DNA from: Anaspis maculata
Taxonomy: Eukaryota > Arthropoda > Insecta > Coleoptera > Scraptiidae
Assembly: GCA_949128115.1 (NCBI GenBank)
Contig: OX421965.1
Coordinates: 55,422,012 to 55,486,011, forward strand
Reading direction: 5' to 3'
DNA: 64,000 nt
Shown here: positions 44,301 to 54,090 of the stretch, one piece after another
How positions within the stretch are numbered: the first letter of the stretch is position 1
Layout: each line of letters begins with the position of its first letter
Program-made: the position numbers and the translations under genes
The notes under the pieces: generated by a model
What the model was told of the DNA's origin: nothing
The model's input: the letters and a program-made list of their open reading frames with translations, nothing else
The model's database searches: none

Positions 44301-45400
44301 ATAAATCTTTGTACGGCTTGCGTCAAGCCGGTAGAAGTTGGTACGCCAAGCTAGACAGTGTCTTGAAAGATTTTGGTGCGACACCCACCAATTCAGATCC
44401 CTGTTTGTATCGCATTGGAAAGGGAAATGAATTGACTCTCATTGCCATTTATGTCGATGATATAATTGTTGCTTCTCGAAATTCCCAAATGATGAAAGAT
44501 TTGTCGAATTACATTTCACTCCAGTTTGAAACCAAGAATCTTGGTGAAATTAAATATTGTTTGGGCATAGAGTTCAAAAGATCCGAAAATACAATGACAA
44601 TGCACCAAACTGGATACATAAGCGAATTATTGAGCAGATTCGGGATGGCAGCCTCGAAACCAGTTTGCACACCCATGGATCCGAACAAGAAAATGCTGAA
44701 AAGTGAAGAACCTCCTGACGAAAATTTGCCGTACCGTGAATTAGTCGGAGCTCTCACTTACCTGGCCATTTCGACCAGACCCGATATTGCCTTCGCGGTC
44801 AGCTATTTGGGTCAGTTCAACAATTGTTACAATCAGGAGCACTGGGTTGCTGCAAAGCGCGTGCTCCGTTATTTGAAAGGGACTATCAATCTCGGATTGT
44901 TTTTCAATCAGAAGTCCGAGGTCCTGAAAGGATTCGTCGATGCCGATTGGGGGAATTGTCCCAACGACAGAAAGTCCTATACTGGATTTGTCTTCATGCT
45001 AGGAGGCGGACCAATATCGTGGGACTCTAGAAAGCAGAAAACGGTGGCGTTATCCTCCACCGAGGCAGAGTACATGAGTCTCAGCGAAGTTGCGAAAGAA
45101 GCTACTTATCTCCGTTCTCTGTTCGTGGAATTGGGACTGAAGGAGTTTTCCAAACCCATCGTCTTCGAGGACAACATTGGCGCTCTGAAATTGGCCGAGA
45201 ATCCTGTGTTTCATGCCAGGAGCAAGCACATCGACATCCGGTTCCATTTCATAAGGGACGCCATCAAGAAGGAGATCCTGTCCCTGAACCACGTCTCTAC
45301 TACAGAAATGGTGGCCGACATCCTCACCAAGGGACTTCCTGGACCACGTCATCAGAATTGTGTGAAAATGTTGGGCTTGGGGAGTGCTTCGTGTCGTTAA
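41312..45400 (+). CDS. Copia gag-pol polyprotein, intact
   Basis: 1362 residues from ATG 41312 (an upstream in-frame GTG is not needed). Order: UBN2/gag domain (about 1-240), zinc knuckle CHKCREIGHKASDC (about 243), protease with DSGASSH (about 291), pre-integrase GHLNARDM and integrase with HSDVCGP (about 498), DNGTEY and NGIAERKNRT, an acidic linker (about 770), reverse transcriptase with the YVDDIIVAS active site (about 1046), and RNase H with DADWGNC and STEAEYMSLSE. The order protease, integrase, RT, RNase H is the copia arrangement. All catalytic motifs looked for are present and no stop or shift was seen. In copia elements Gag is favoured by splicing or by polyprotein processing; no such signal was identified here. 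Confidence 0.96.
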   Translation: MSATNLRIECLSKDNYDTWKMQMEALLIKNDAWVFVSGQSVKPVLDPNDATSAAAILAWEKNDSKAKSDIILAISPSELKQIKGCATSREAWLKLEGVYQSKGPARKATLLKQLTLQRMEEGTEVREHLNKFFDAVDKLQEMNVVINPDLLAIMLLYSLPASFENFRCAIESRDDLPTPEVLRVKIIEESDARKTDMRRTSQNNQGNAALFTNRNKNQNKGGNFKKSADSSSTKDNKGTFKYRCHKCREIGHKASDCKNQGRAFAKNADVSFCALETLHSNVSKKKGWCLDSGASSHLCNNTSDFLEIHPESGKINLANNESTHIAAQGKAAFSADVFGESQNISLNNTLYVPDLRSNLLSVGKITKNGYEVVFRKDNALVIDTDGNVKMVADKIGELYYARESDITGTGIPSLYSALAADSTAAKTFEMWHRRLGHLNARDMADAINKGLMHGLEALKPAKYVKNEIQCEVCLQGKMVRTPFPKRSDRVSGELLELIHSDVCGPMRVESLKRTRYFVEFIDDRSKWCVVRFLKSKSDVFEATKEFIAMVENQKGKKVKCLQTDNGTEYTSREFDDYLKKHGITRRLTIPYNPEQNGIAERKNRTLLDMARCLLVQSGLPPVFWAEAVNTANFIRNRCPSKSLNGKTPYEVWTGKIPDVSLFREFGCRVFCLNRQPNRGKFESRSKEGIFLGYSEECKGFRVWFPDERKVEITRDVKFLESSERVKGDFEEFLPEDAIPRESVVRESSPRFIEIESNPAPAVEENDSEEDEVEEEEDEVINRVPHVSRAAGRPRIIRTGARGRPRKIYRQNVVDARTTEIVEEAYISEVPMRQAMISPEVDEWYDAMAREIKSIIKNDTWELVERPSNNIVIGSRIVLRNKFDADGKLERRKARLVAQGFSQRPGVHFKETFAPVARLSSIRILTSLAVQFGMKIEHLDVTCAYLNGELEEELFMEPPKYLSQLLEMIQSEEKNEIGIKAKNMLKSLQKGDKVCLLNKSLYGLRQAGRSWYAKLDSVLKDFGATPTNSDPCLYRIGKGNELTLIAIYVDDIIVASRNSQMMKDLSNYISLQFETKNLGEIKYCLGIEFKRSENTMTMHQTGYISELLSRFGMAASKPVCTPMDPNKKMLKSEEPPDENLPYRELVGALTYLAISTRPDIAFAVSYLGQFNNCYNQEHWVAAKRVLRYLKGTINLGLFFNQKSEVLKGFVDADWGNCPNDRKSYTGFVFMLGGGPISWDSRKQKTVALSSTEAEYMSLSEVAKEATYLRSLFVELGLKEFSKPIVFEDNIGALKLAENPVFHARSKHIDIRFHFIRDAIKKEILSLNHVSTTEMVADILTKGLPGPRHQNCVKMLGLGSASCR

Positions 45401-45437
45401 AAATCGTAAAGTGTCGGCTTGCGATCGCGAGGGGAAG

Positions 45438-45702
45438 TGTTAGTGCGAGTGTGTTCGCGCATATGCCGCTTACCCTGACCGCCGTCAAGGGGTGCGGGGC
45501 ACGGCAGCCTCCGGCTGCGGGTGAATGCTCTCATATCGATCAGTATCGAACCGAACTAGCTTGCGGGCACATGTGTGTTATCGCTTCTCGCGCGCCCACG
45601 CCGTATATGAATAGTTCGTAAATCGTTGTTCGTAATACTCTGTATGTCTTTGTTTATTAAATACTTTAATCAAATCAGTGTCTACCTACCTCTGAACCTT
45701 CA
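45438..45702 (+). repeat. Copia 3' LTR
   Basis: Identical by eye to the 5' LTR. Followed by the AAACT duplication and the rest of FB8. Confidence 0.93.
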
Positions 45703-46282
45703 AAACTCCTCCAAAAAGAAAATGTATGGACATTGCTATCAAATTGTGAAAATTTCCAAAAAATTTGGTACATTTTTTATTTTGATTTTTGAAAATTCAA
45801 AAACTAGATAGCATCGACAATGTATCTTTCCTCAAGAAAGTCGCATGCCAAATTTGAATTTTCTATTTTCAAAAAAGGTACCAAAAATGATTTTACGTAG
45901 ACATGAAAAAGTGAATTAGTAGAAATCATTTTTGGTACCTTTTTATTGAAAATAGAAAGTTCAAATTTGGCATGCGGCTTTCTTGAGGAAAGATACATTG
46001 TCGATGCTATCTAGTTTTTGAATTTTCAAAAATCAAAATGAAAAATTTTCAAAATTTGATAGCAATGTCTGTACATTTTCTTTCTTGAGAAGTTTCTACT
46101 TGACGAAAAAAAAAATGAAACCGATTCCCGTCGACAACTTTTTTAGTCGCATCAGAAACCCCTTAATCGTTACTTGAAGCAGGCACCTACCTACCTAGTA
46201 ACCTCTGCTCTACTATGGCAAAAAATGAAACAAAATTGTACACCTTTTTTCATCTCATCCTATGTCTTATGTCCCATCCTAG

Positions 46283-46596
46283 AACCGTCGACCAGTTTTA
46301 CTATTAGTATTGATGCTACTTCTGCACCTCGAGCTAAACCTCCATTCAAGACGCCAAGATATATTGGAGACTTGAAATCGTCAACGCATTTTGATACAAG
46401 TGCAAAATCCAAACTGTCATTGCGTCTAATTAGAGAAAAGACAATTTTCAAGAAAGTGACAATCCACATGCTGCGATGGAAAGTCGCCAGGATGAAGAAG
46501 ACTATCAATAGTATCAACAATCTCAAAGACATCGCCAGGATACTGAAGAGGAAGAACCTGGTAACAGAAAATCTTCAGGAAGACCTGGATAACAAC
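46283..46596 (+). CDS. THAP-family coiled-coil exon
   Basis: The open frame here reads PFKTPRYIGDLKSSTHFDTS and then a long basic helix (KKVTIHMLRWKVARMKKTIN, LKRKNLVTENLQEDL), ending at a strong donor, AAC|GTGAGT, at 46597. This matches the segment following the THAP domain in many P-type and THAP proteins, where PRYxGDL precedes a leucine-rich coiled coil used for dimerisation. It is on the same strand as the THAP exons at 40454-40840 and separated from them only by FB8 plus copia. The acceptor is not certain (AG at 46281-46282 or 46306). Later exons were not identified. Confidence 0.6.
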
Positions 46597-47109
46597 GTGA
46601 GTTCCAACACTAATTTTTTTTTCATCACCACTTCAATTTCTTTGATTTATCTGGTACGGTGGCTGATACAGGAACAGCAAGCAAAGAGATATATTAGAAA
46701 AATACATTTTGCCTCTTATTCAGACTGGTGCTGCCGAAAGCTTGGGCCGATTTCAATCAAATTTAAACCAAAGTTGACTCAAATAACTTCATCGAACAAT
46801 AATACCGCGATATTGTCAAGGGTCAGATTACCTTTGAACGTCGGAGGCTTAGGAGCATGCGAGCTAAGTGAAAAATACGTACACAGAGATAATATAGAAA
46901 GTTTATTCAGACACATGCTAAATGAGATACCTACACACTCAAGGTACACGACATGTAATTGAATCTGGCAGAGGTAGACTTTAAGATAAGCGATGATCAA
47001 CTTACAGAGGATTAGCGGCATACACTGACCACCAACATCGCATGGGGTTGGCACCATCGTTCGTACTTTACGTCGCGCATTACTAAACCAAAAAGCTTGT
47101 TTTCGACGC
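46597..47109. other. Intron-like stretch, no gene assigned
   Basis: Begins with the donor of the THAP-family exon. An open stretch near 46815-46960 reads LPLNVGGLGACELSEKYVHR but has no family I can name. No repeat ends were found. Confidence 0.4.
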
Positions 47110-47193
47110 GAGAATCCGTCCCCGGCGAGGATCGAGCCCGCGACCTCTGGGATGGCAGTCGAGCGCGCTGACCACCACACCACAAGCTCCTCA
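47110..47193 (-). mobile_element. tRNA-derived SINE head
   Basis: On the minus strand, box A TGGTGGTCAGCGCGC (47163-47177) and box B GGTCGCGGGCTCGATCC (47129-47145) are spaced as in a tRNA. A short T5 run follows downstream at about 47092. The stems do not make a full cloverleaf, so it is a SINE or tRNA-derived fragment rather than a tRNA gene. Confidence 0.6.
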
Positions 47194-49861
47194 ATTTTTA
47201 TTTTGTTTTCATTTCAATTTTCATTGGAATAAACTTCTTCTTAAATCAGAATTTATTTGATTTTCACACCAACCTGGAGTGCTATTCTTGAACGTGTTCA
47301 AAAAGTTTTGGCTGTTAGCAAAAACAAGGCTTAAAAAGCCCGGATAAACCAGCGAAAGATGTCCGACTCTGCTTTATCAGAATTATCAAATGCTCGTGTG
47401 ATTTCTGATCGTCGTGTGCTTCAAACACAAGCCACGCGTGACCTTCGTTTGACCAATCACCGGATGGTAGGCAAAATGTCCGACAATAGCTCTATACCAC
47501 TACACAAATTTGTGTCGTCTAATAAATAGGACGACGAATTTTTTACCTTCGTGAAACCAAGCATTAGACTTCGTATGACCTAAAAGTTTTCCCGTTTGGC
47601 TGTTCACTGTTTGGTCAAAATAGCCCAGGCATATTAGGTTTTTACCCGCAACAAATTCCCACAAACCTGAAATTTGGTATACGGGCCTTGTAAGACCTAA
47701 GGAATAACATATCAAAATACTCGGTGGCACACCCTTGTGCGTCATTGGTTGTGGGGGAGGGGGCTGAATATTGCCATTTTAAATGCGTAAATGACACCCT
47801 GTAGCTTATATAAATGAAAAAAATCATATTTAGATGCCTCAAGGCTTCACAATATTTGCTTGACGTTTGAATTGTTGATAAGTAGTTTGGGTTGCCTGGA
47901 AAAAAAAAGAAGATCGGCAAAATTTATTTTGTTTTCTCTCAAAAACCTCGAATTGATATCGGCAAGTGTGGTATCGTTTCCAACTAAATCTTGGCCTCTG
48001 ATATCAAATATGGTATTTAAAATTGAATTGAAACACGATTAAACAAGTTTTACTGAAAAAATGACGATTTTTGCCATCTGAAATTGTCGTTTTGTAATTT
48101 CGGTTTCCGTATGGTTCGAATCATCTCAGTTGAGTATGTCCAACAGAATTCATTGTTCTTGACCATTTTATACCTGAACACGATAAAAACAATGTGCCTG
48201 TATTCATTACAAGATCAGAAAATTGATCTGTTGTGAAAGTGATTATATGCCCAATTGTCTCCCGAAAATGCATACAATTTTTGCAGTTCTTTTTTTTTTA
48301 CTGATGAATGATGGAGCGGTTCCACTGTTTTTGTGTGTAATACTAAGCGAAGTTCTTCCTCTATCAGAAAATACCAAAAGCTATTGTATCTATCGGGCAA
48401 TAGAAACATAAAATCATCTTTTCTGTAGCCGTTATTCCATTTTCAGAAAACAAAGTAGGTGTAAAACTTGTTTAATAAAAATTGATGCTCTGACTTTGTA
48501 ATATAAATAAGCGCAAGTAATGGATGCTATTTCTGTCCAAGATAAACATAAATATAGGATTTGTCGGTAATTCTTATTTTTGACAGCTTCAGACAATGAT
48601 GCCCCTAAATGAAGAAACCACAATTTTTTTTGTAGAGAATTCATTATTTTCGGGATGAGCACTGTGAATATCAACTGTTCACTCATCAGTCTCATCACTT
48701 GAGTCTGTTTCGAAGATGGGAAAAAGAACCTATTAACAATGCTCAGCTTAATTGGCCATCACAAAATATTCTTACATGTTTCTCATTCAAAGATCCAGGA
48801 GAGAAATTCCACCTTGCGCGTGCTATTCACGCCACTATCAAGCAGAAATGTTTCATGGCTACCGGAGTCCACTTCATAGGCAACAATATACCGTGTTTCC
48901 TTTGAGACCCACCTTATATTGTTAAAATGATTGGTTTGTCCACAGGAACAGTTTTAGAGAAAAGTGTCTGGGTGAATTTTTCGACTAGATATTCAAAGCC
49001 CCAAAATCGTAGGAGGCACAGAGGACCAGAGGTGTAAGTCCAAATATTTTGATATGTTCTTGCTTAAGGATCATACCAGTTATATATCAATATTCAACTT
49101 TGTGCGACATTGCATGAGGCTTTAAATTCTCACATGGTTTTTCCTGAAATATCCGGGCGACAAATTAACACTCAGCCGCCTTTCCCGCAGAACTAACCAA
49201 TCGGAAGAGTTACAAAGGCTCCTTCACACACTTGAGCACTAACAACAAATCTCTTTTGTTTATTTGAAACATATCTTATATCGATCGGATACTCCGTTCA
49301 CTTGCAGGGACAGCTTGGAGATGGGTATCTCTCTAATTCTTAGAACTTGACCTTTGAGGATGAAAATCAAAGGACGCACGAGGGTGTAAGTCCGAGTATT
49401 TTGATATGTTGTTCCGTAGGTCCAATAGAACATATATACCAAAATTCAGCTTTGAGGGAATTTGTTACGGGTTATCACGATTTTTCGACTAAAATGCCTG
49501 GGCTAAAAGTGAAGTTTGGATTTTACGGCGGGTTCCTGGTTTCAGCATAATGGAAAATGAAATGATGTTGATGCACATTAACCTTTTCGGTCCGGGATCC
49601 GTCCACAAATCACTTCCAGCCTCAAAGGCCGGGAGACGAATTCATACACGAGGCTTTCTAATGCATCAAGATCGGAAACGACCGGATCCGCTGCTAAAAT
49701 CTGAATAATCATGGTTTGTTTTCAATGCAAAACAAGTTGTGCAATAATGATCGGGTCACACAGTAGCGAGTAGCAGGGGATTGTCTGGGCCGCAATCGAT
49801 GCGTGTTTAGTCTGGTTTTTCTCCACGTTTGGAGTTATATTTTTCGAATATACGAGTTATA
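47194..49861. other. Sparse region with a diverged repeat pair; no gene recognised
   Basis: A block of about 170 bases at 49370-49540 (GTATTTTGATATGTTGTTCC, ATGCCTGGGCTA) is repeated inverted at 47560-47745, and a third, shorter direct copy lies at 49030-49110. A CACCCTGTAG motif near 47797 resembles common insect MITE ends. Short open frames (48699-48905, for instance) have no recognisable motif. It probably consists of old, unclassified repeats. Confidence 0.5.
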
Positions 49862-51366
49862 CAGGGTGTTTCAGGAATTATAGCAAAAAATTTAACTATG
49901 GGTAGATCTCGTCAAAATTAGACGAAAACCTACAGGGTGTCCGTTTTTCGAGGCTAAGCATGGGTATCTCGCTTATCTTTAGAGATACAGAGTCGGTTAA
50001 ATTAGAAAAAAGTTGCGAATTTTCATGACGATCAATGATCCAAGAAGATATTTGACTTTCGAGCTTCGTTTTCGAGATATCGAAAAAAAAAAACAGAAAT
50101 TTGTAATTTTTGTTTTTATTTTTTATTTGAAAAACGGTTGAAGGTAGCCTTTTCTAATTAAGACATTGTGGAGGCACTTTTTCAAGGGGAATTCAATGTT
50201 GCCAAAATCTTCATTCTAGCTTTCAAAACAACCGAGATATGACATTCAACTTTTTTTTCTCTTATGGGCGCCATATTGGATTTTGACATTTTTTAATACA
50301 ATTCTAATTTCTGGATTAAGCGATGTGTCACATGCCACTGTTGAATTCATGCTTTAGAGCAAAAAAAATTTTTAAATTTTTCAAAGAGTGCTTTGGAAAC
50401 AAAATCAGCATCGACAATAAAAAAAAACGTAAATGTCAAACATTTATTCAACAATGACATGTGGCACATCGTTCTAACCAGATAAGAATACCGTATTCAA
50501 AAATATCAAAATCCAATATGGCGCCCATCAGAGAAAAAAGTTGAATGTCGTATCTCGGTTGCTTTGAAAGCTAAAATAAAGATTTTGGCACATTTGGATT
50601 CCCCTTGAAAAAGTGCCCTGACAATGTCTAGATTAGAAAAGGCCACCTTCAACCGTTTTTTGAATAAAAAATTAAAACAAAAATCAAAATCCTGTTTTTT
50701 CACGATATCTCAAAAACGAAAACCGATACGTCAAATTCTTTTTTGGATCATTGATCGTCATGAAAATGCGCAACTTTTTCCTAATTTAACCGACTTTGTA
50801 TCTCTTAAGATAAGCGAGATACCCATGCTTAGCCTCGAAAAACGGACACCCTGTATATACCATTTTGCAAAGTTCGACCTAATGACGAAGATGCAGCCCT
50901 CCAAAGTTCACTTTTTTCGGATTTCAAAAATTTGTAACTCAGGAACGTTTCGACAAATTTAGCCCTTATTCAGCAGAAAGCTGGTTTGTCATAATTATCG
51001 ATCAACCAGCCAAATTTGGAAAGAATTCAACCAGTGGTGTAGGAGCTATGAGGGTCAATAATTTAGAAGCATCCGAAGAAAAGTTGACTTAAGGTGACCC
51101 CTCACAACTTCTACGCCACTGCTGGATTCTCTCCAAATTTGGCAGGTTGATGGATAATTCTGACAAACCAGCTTATGCTAAATTAAAGCTGAATTTGTCG
51201 AAACGTTCCTGAGTTACAAATTTTTGAAATCCGGAAAAAGTGAACTTTGGAGGGCTGTATCTTCGTCATTAGGCCGAACTTTGCAAAATGGTATATAGGT
51301 TTCCGTCATATTTTGACGAGATCTACCCACAGTTAAATTTTTTGCTATCATCCCTGGAACACCCTG
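49862..51366. mobile_element. Palindromic element FB9-outer, CAGGGTGTTTC ends, TA duplication
   Basis: Ends CAGGGTGTTTCAGG and CCTGGAACACCCTG flanked by TA. The left 70 bases (GCAAAAAATTTAACT, GTAGATCTCGTC) are mirrored at 51318-51350. The remaining palindrome occupies 50856-51300, with a centre near 51075. A second complete element sits inside the left arm at 49933-50853. TA targets and CAGGGTG ends are common in mariner-type MITEs. Confidence 0.78.
49933..50853. mobile_element. Palindromic element FB9-inner, CAGGGTGTCCG ends, TA duplication
   Basis: Ends CAGGGTGTCCGTTTTTCGAG and its inverse, flanked by TA (49931-49932, 50854-50855). Arms mirror through a centre near 50405, sharing GCGCCATATTGGATTTTGA. 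921 bp, non-coding. Inserted into the outer element 70 bases from its left end. Confidence 0.8.
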
Positions 51367-51529
51367 TATTTTGCGAATACTATACGGAAACGGCTAGCGG
51401 CTGTCAGCAATAAGCGTGTCTTTATTATCATCATATTGTGAAACGTGTTTGATTTCGATGGTTAGAAACTTTCCATTTCCAACCAAGAATACGCAGATAT
51501 TCATTTCAATCACGGCCTCTGCAACGGAA

Positions 51530-51652
51530 GCGCCTTGGAAGCTAGCTGCTCGAGAATATGGCAGAAGATATCCCGGCAGGAGAGTTCCTGACAGGCGGGT
51601 ATTCACCGATACACACAGGAAATTCTGCAAAGCAGGTTTAGGTAAAAAGGCT
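51530..51652 (+). pseudogene. DUF4817-like helix-turn-helix fragment
   Basis: The open frame reads EAPWKLAAREYGRRYPGRRV and PDRRVFTDTHRKFCKAG. This pattern (Y-x-x-x-x-P-x-R-x-x-P-x-x-x-x-F) is the DUF4817 helix-turn-helix found at the N-terminus of a mariner-type transposase group in insects. Only about 40 residues remain and the downstream catalytic part is absent here. The mariner pieces at 61470-63612 resemble the same group. Confidence 0.55.
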
Positions 51653-51752
51653 TAATGGAGGCGAACGAAGAATCAACCATCAGGTAGCTAATTTATTCGA
51701 TTCAAATCCAGCACTGAGCACCAGAAAAGCAGGAATTGTGTGCAATTGAATG

Positions 51753-51866
51753 TATAGGCTGTTTGATTTCTACATGATTCAAGTGGGCTTCGAGTCAGGC
51801 CGCGATCGGCCGATGGCAACCAGAAACACAGCCCACTAGAATCATGTTGAAATCAAAAAGCCTATA
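51753..51866. mobile_element. 114-bp palindromic MITE
   Basis: Ends TATAGGCTGTTTGATTTC and GAAATCAAAAAGCCTATA, with complementarity continuing through AGTGGGCT. Non-coding. Confidence 0.7.
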
Positions 51867-52933
51867 GGATCTCATGTCAAGATATGGCGGTCACTGAAAA
51901 ACGAACACAAAAAACCTTTTCATCTGCAACCACCGACATCGGAAGCAGCTTCCTACACCCTACACCATAAAAAGCTATATTGAAAATTAATTTTACTTCT
52001 GATAATTTAAAAAAAAAATCTAATGCTACTAATATAGTGTGAGTTTGAGCGACCTCTAAAAATTGTTTGATTTTGATTTTTTTTTGTTTCAATTTGCTTT
52101 GAAAGAAAAAGTTTTGGAACTGCCTTTTTCTCACATTGAATTTTTTGAACCACCCTGCTTGGTAAGTTTAGGTGTTGTTGAAAAGCTGATCTTACTTTGG
52201 TTGGAAGGACCTCTCAGAATAAATTGCCAGCAAAAATCATGCGAGGAAGGCGAGGAACTCCTTTCTCTTAGAAATACTGTATAGAAAGCAACAGAATTTA
52301 GACAGTTTCTGCTGTACACTGCTACAGCAATAATTCAATTTTTTCAAGGAAGACATTTACCTGAATTTTTCAACTCTAAAATCTAAATGCTGCACTAATT
52401 ATTCTGGCAAGTCCAAGTCTTGCAAAACACGAATATGCCGTGTACTGCGTGACTATCAATGAATGCGTTCTGTTTGTCAAACAACACCCAGATGGATTTC
52501 CATTGCACTGTGAGAAACATAATGATCACACCAGAACTGTATCGAAATATGTATATTTGCTGCAACCATCTGGCGACCTCATTCTTTCTCCTAGCAGATT
52601 GTTAACCCATCCGCTGGCAGGATAGTTGCCCCTCATGGCAGGGACATTATCAGGGGAGCATATTTAATTGAAAAAAAACTGCCCAACAACGTCGTATACA
52701 TCTTCACAGCCTCCTTGGCTGAGTCAACTCATAAACAGTATTCATCCTCGTTGAAGCATTGTTGGTCATTTTGCCAAAACAAAAACAAAAAAAAAACAAG
52801 GTGAAGACCCAATATGACGCTTGCAACAATTCTGTTTTATCTTTTCAAACAGAAATGTTCAACAAAGGCGTATCATACACTTCACTTTATACTCACAGAT
52901 CAGCCATTTCCCTGATTTCACACTCCAAGGTCG
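51867..52933. other. No gene assigned; probably the degenerate 5' part of the hAT copy
   Basis: Frames such as 52440-52625 (INECVLFVKQHPDGFPLHCE) are open but match nothing I recognise. The region leads into the hAT transposase pseudogene and may include its decayed upstream part. Confidence 0.4.
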
Positions 52934-53815
52934 GTGGAGATGCTTTGGTCAAGAACAACGAGATGGTCGGCCCGTGCATCTGCCATCACAGCCTTACAAA
53001 ACGGCTACAAACATTTTTTGGAAGCGTTAGAATCAATCGCGGAAGATCAAAGCCAACCAAATGAAACTAGGAACGAATCATTTGGCATCTCTAAGAAAAT
53101 GCAGAAGTTGGAAATAATCATTCTCACAGAAGTATGGAACGACATATTGCTGACTATCAATAAGACAAGTCTTAGCTTCGTAGCAACAAAGCTGTTGGAA
53201 TCTCGTATGGGGTTTTTCAGTGAAGTAAGAAACAAGATGGACAAGTATGAATCGTCAGCCAAAGATAAATTTCCAGAAGCTGAGTTCAAAGATCAAACCA
53301 ACCGTAATCCTAAACGAAGCTCGCGAATCACGTTTTTCGATGGACCAGCTGAAGCAGTTCATCATGTTGGAAAGGAGAAATTAAAAGTAAAAGTGTTCTT
53401 ACCAATGATCGACTCATTGACAAACCAACTCCAGCAGCGCTCTGCCGTATACACAGAAGTTAACAATCGGTTTGGTTTCTTCTAAAGTTTGAAAACCATC
53501 AGTTCGAACGACTTGCATGCTGGTTGCGAAAAATTTGCTGAATTTTATCATTCTGATATAAACGGAGAAGAATTAGAGATGGAAAATAGAATGCATCCAT
53601 TTCGCGCAATATTTGAGAACCGAAAATATCAGGGCTCTATGATATTTTGACAACAGACAATTTGATGGAAACATTTCCCAACGTTGAGATATCACTGAGA
53701 ATCTTTCTATCACTGATGATCACTAATTGTAGCGGAGAGCGTTCATTCTCCAAGTTAAACAGGATAAAAACGAACTACGCAGCACCATGCTACAAGAAAG
53801 ACTGAACGCTTTATC
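52934..53815 (+). pseudogene. hAT transposase (ZMYM-like group), upstream part
   Basis: The frame from 52934 shows TTRWSARASAITALQNGYK and KMQKLEIIILTEVWNDILL, the conserved block after the RNase-H-like core in ZMYM-type hAT transposases. It ends at 53485; matches continue in other frames with METFPNVEISLRIF and NCSGERSFSKLNRIK, the hAT C-terminal dimerisation motif, and LQERLNAL just before the break. Several stops and shifts make it dead. The next residues of the motif appear at 56285, on the far side of a LINE insertion, with the target duplicated. Confidence 0.82.
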
Positions 53816-54090
53816 TTTTTTTTTCCTTAAGCTTTTTACGACGCTTCGACTGCTGTGGTCATTAGCGCCGGCCGTATCTTAGGAGTTTTGTGTATTTTGA
53901 TTATTTGTTGCAGTGGTGAAATGAGGCATCTATAGGTGGATCAAGCGGACCATTCGCTTCATTTTGGGGCGAATTTCTCTGAGCAGAGAGTAATCTCGCT
54001 CATCGCGCTACAGTCTGCCTCATTATAATATGTGATAGGTAGAGTCCGTAGACTAGTTATTAGGACGTTAAAGGTGGGTGAAACGGGTAC

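Larger units (their letters stand above)
40964..45702 (+). mobile_element. Complete copia-type LTR retrotransposon with apparently identical LTRs
   Basis: LTRs of 265 bp (40964-41228, 45438-45702) that I could not tell apart by reading, a perfect 5-bp duplication AAACT (40959-40963, 45703-45707), and one intact 1362-codon frame. The primer site after the 5' LTR (GGTTATGGGTCCAG) matches the anticodon-arm region of initiator tRNA-Met, the hallmark of copia elements that prime on a half-tRNA. A purine tract (GCGAGGGGAAG) precedes the 3' LTR. All signs point to a very recent insertion. Confidence 0.95.
40886..46166. mobile_element. Small palindromic element FB8 (about 537 bp) split by copia
   Basis: Ends TTAAGGGGTTTCTGATGCG and its inverse, flanked by TCG on both sides (40883-40885, 46167-46169). 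Bases 40886-40963 plus 45708-45905 form the left arm; about 45905-46166 form the right arm. The copia insertion lies 78 bases into the left arm. Without copia the foldback is about 537 bp. It lies between the THAP exons and the coiled-coil exon, so in an intron. Confidence 0.85.
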
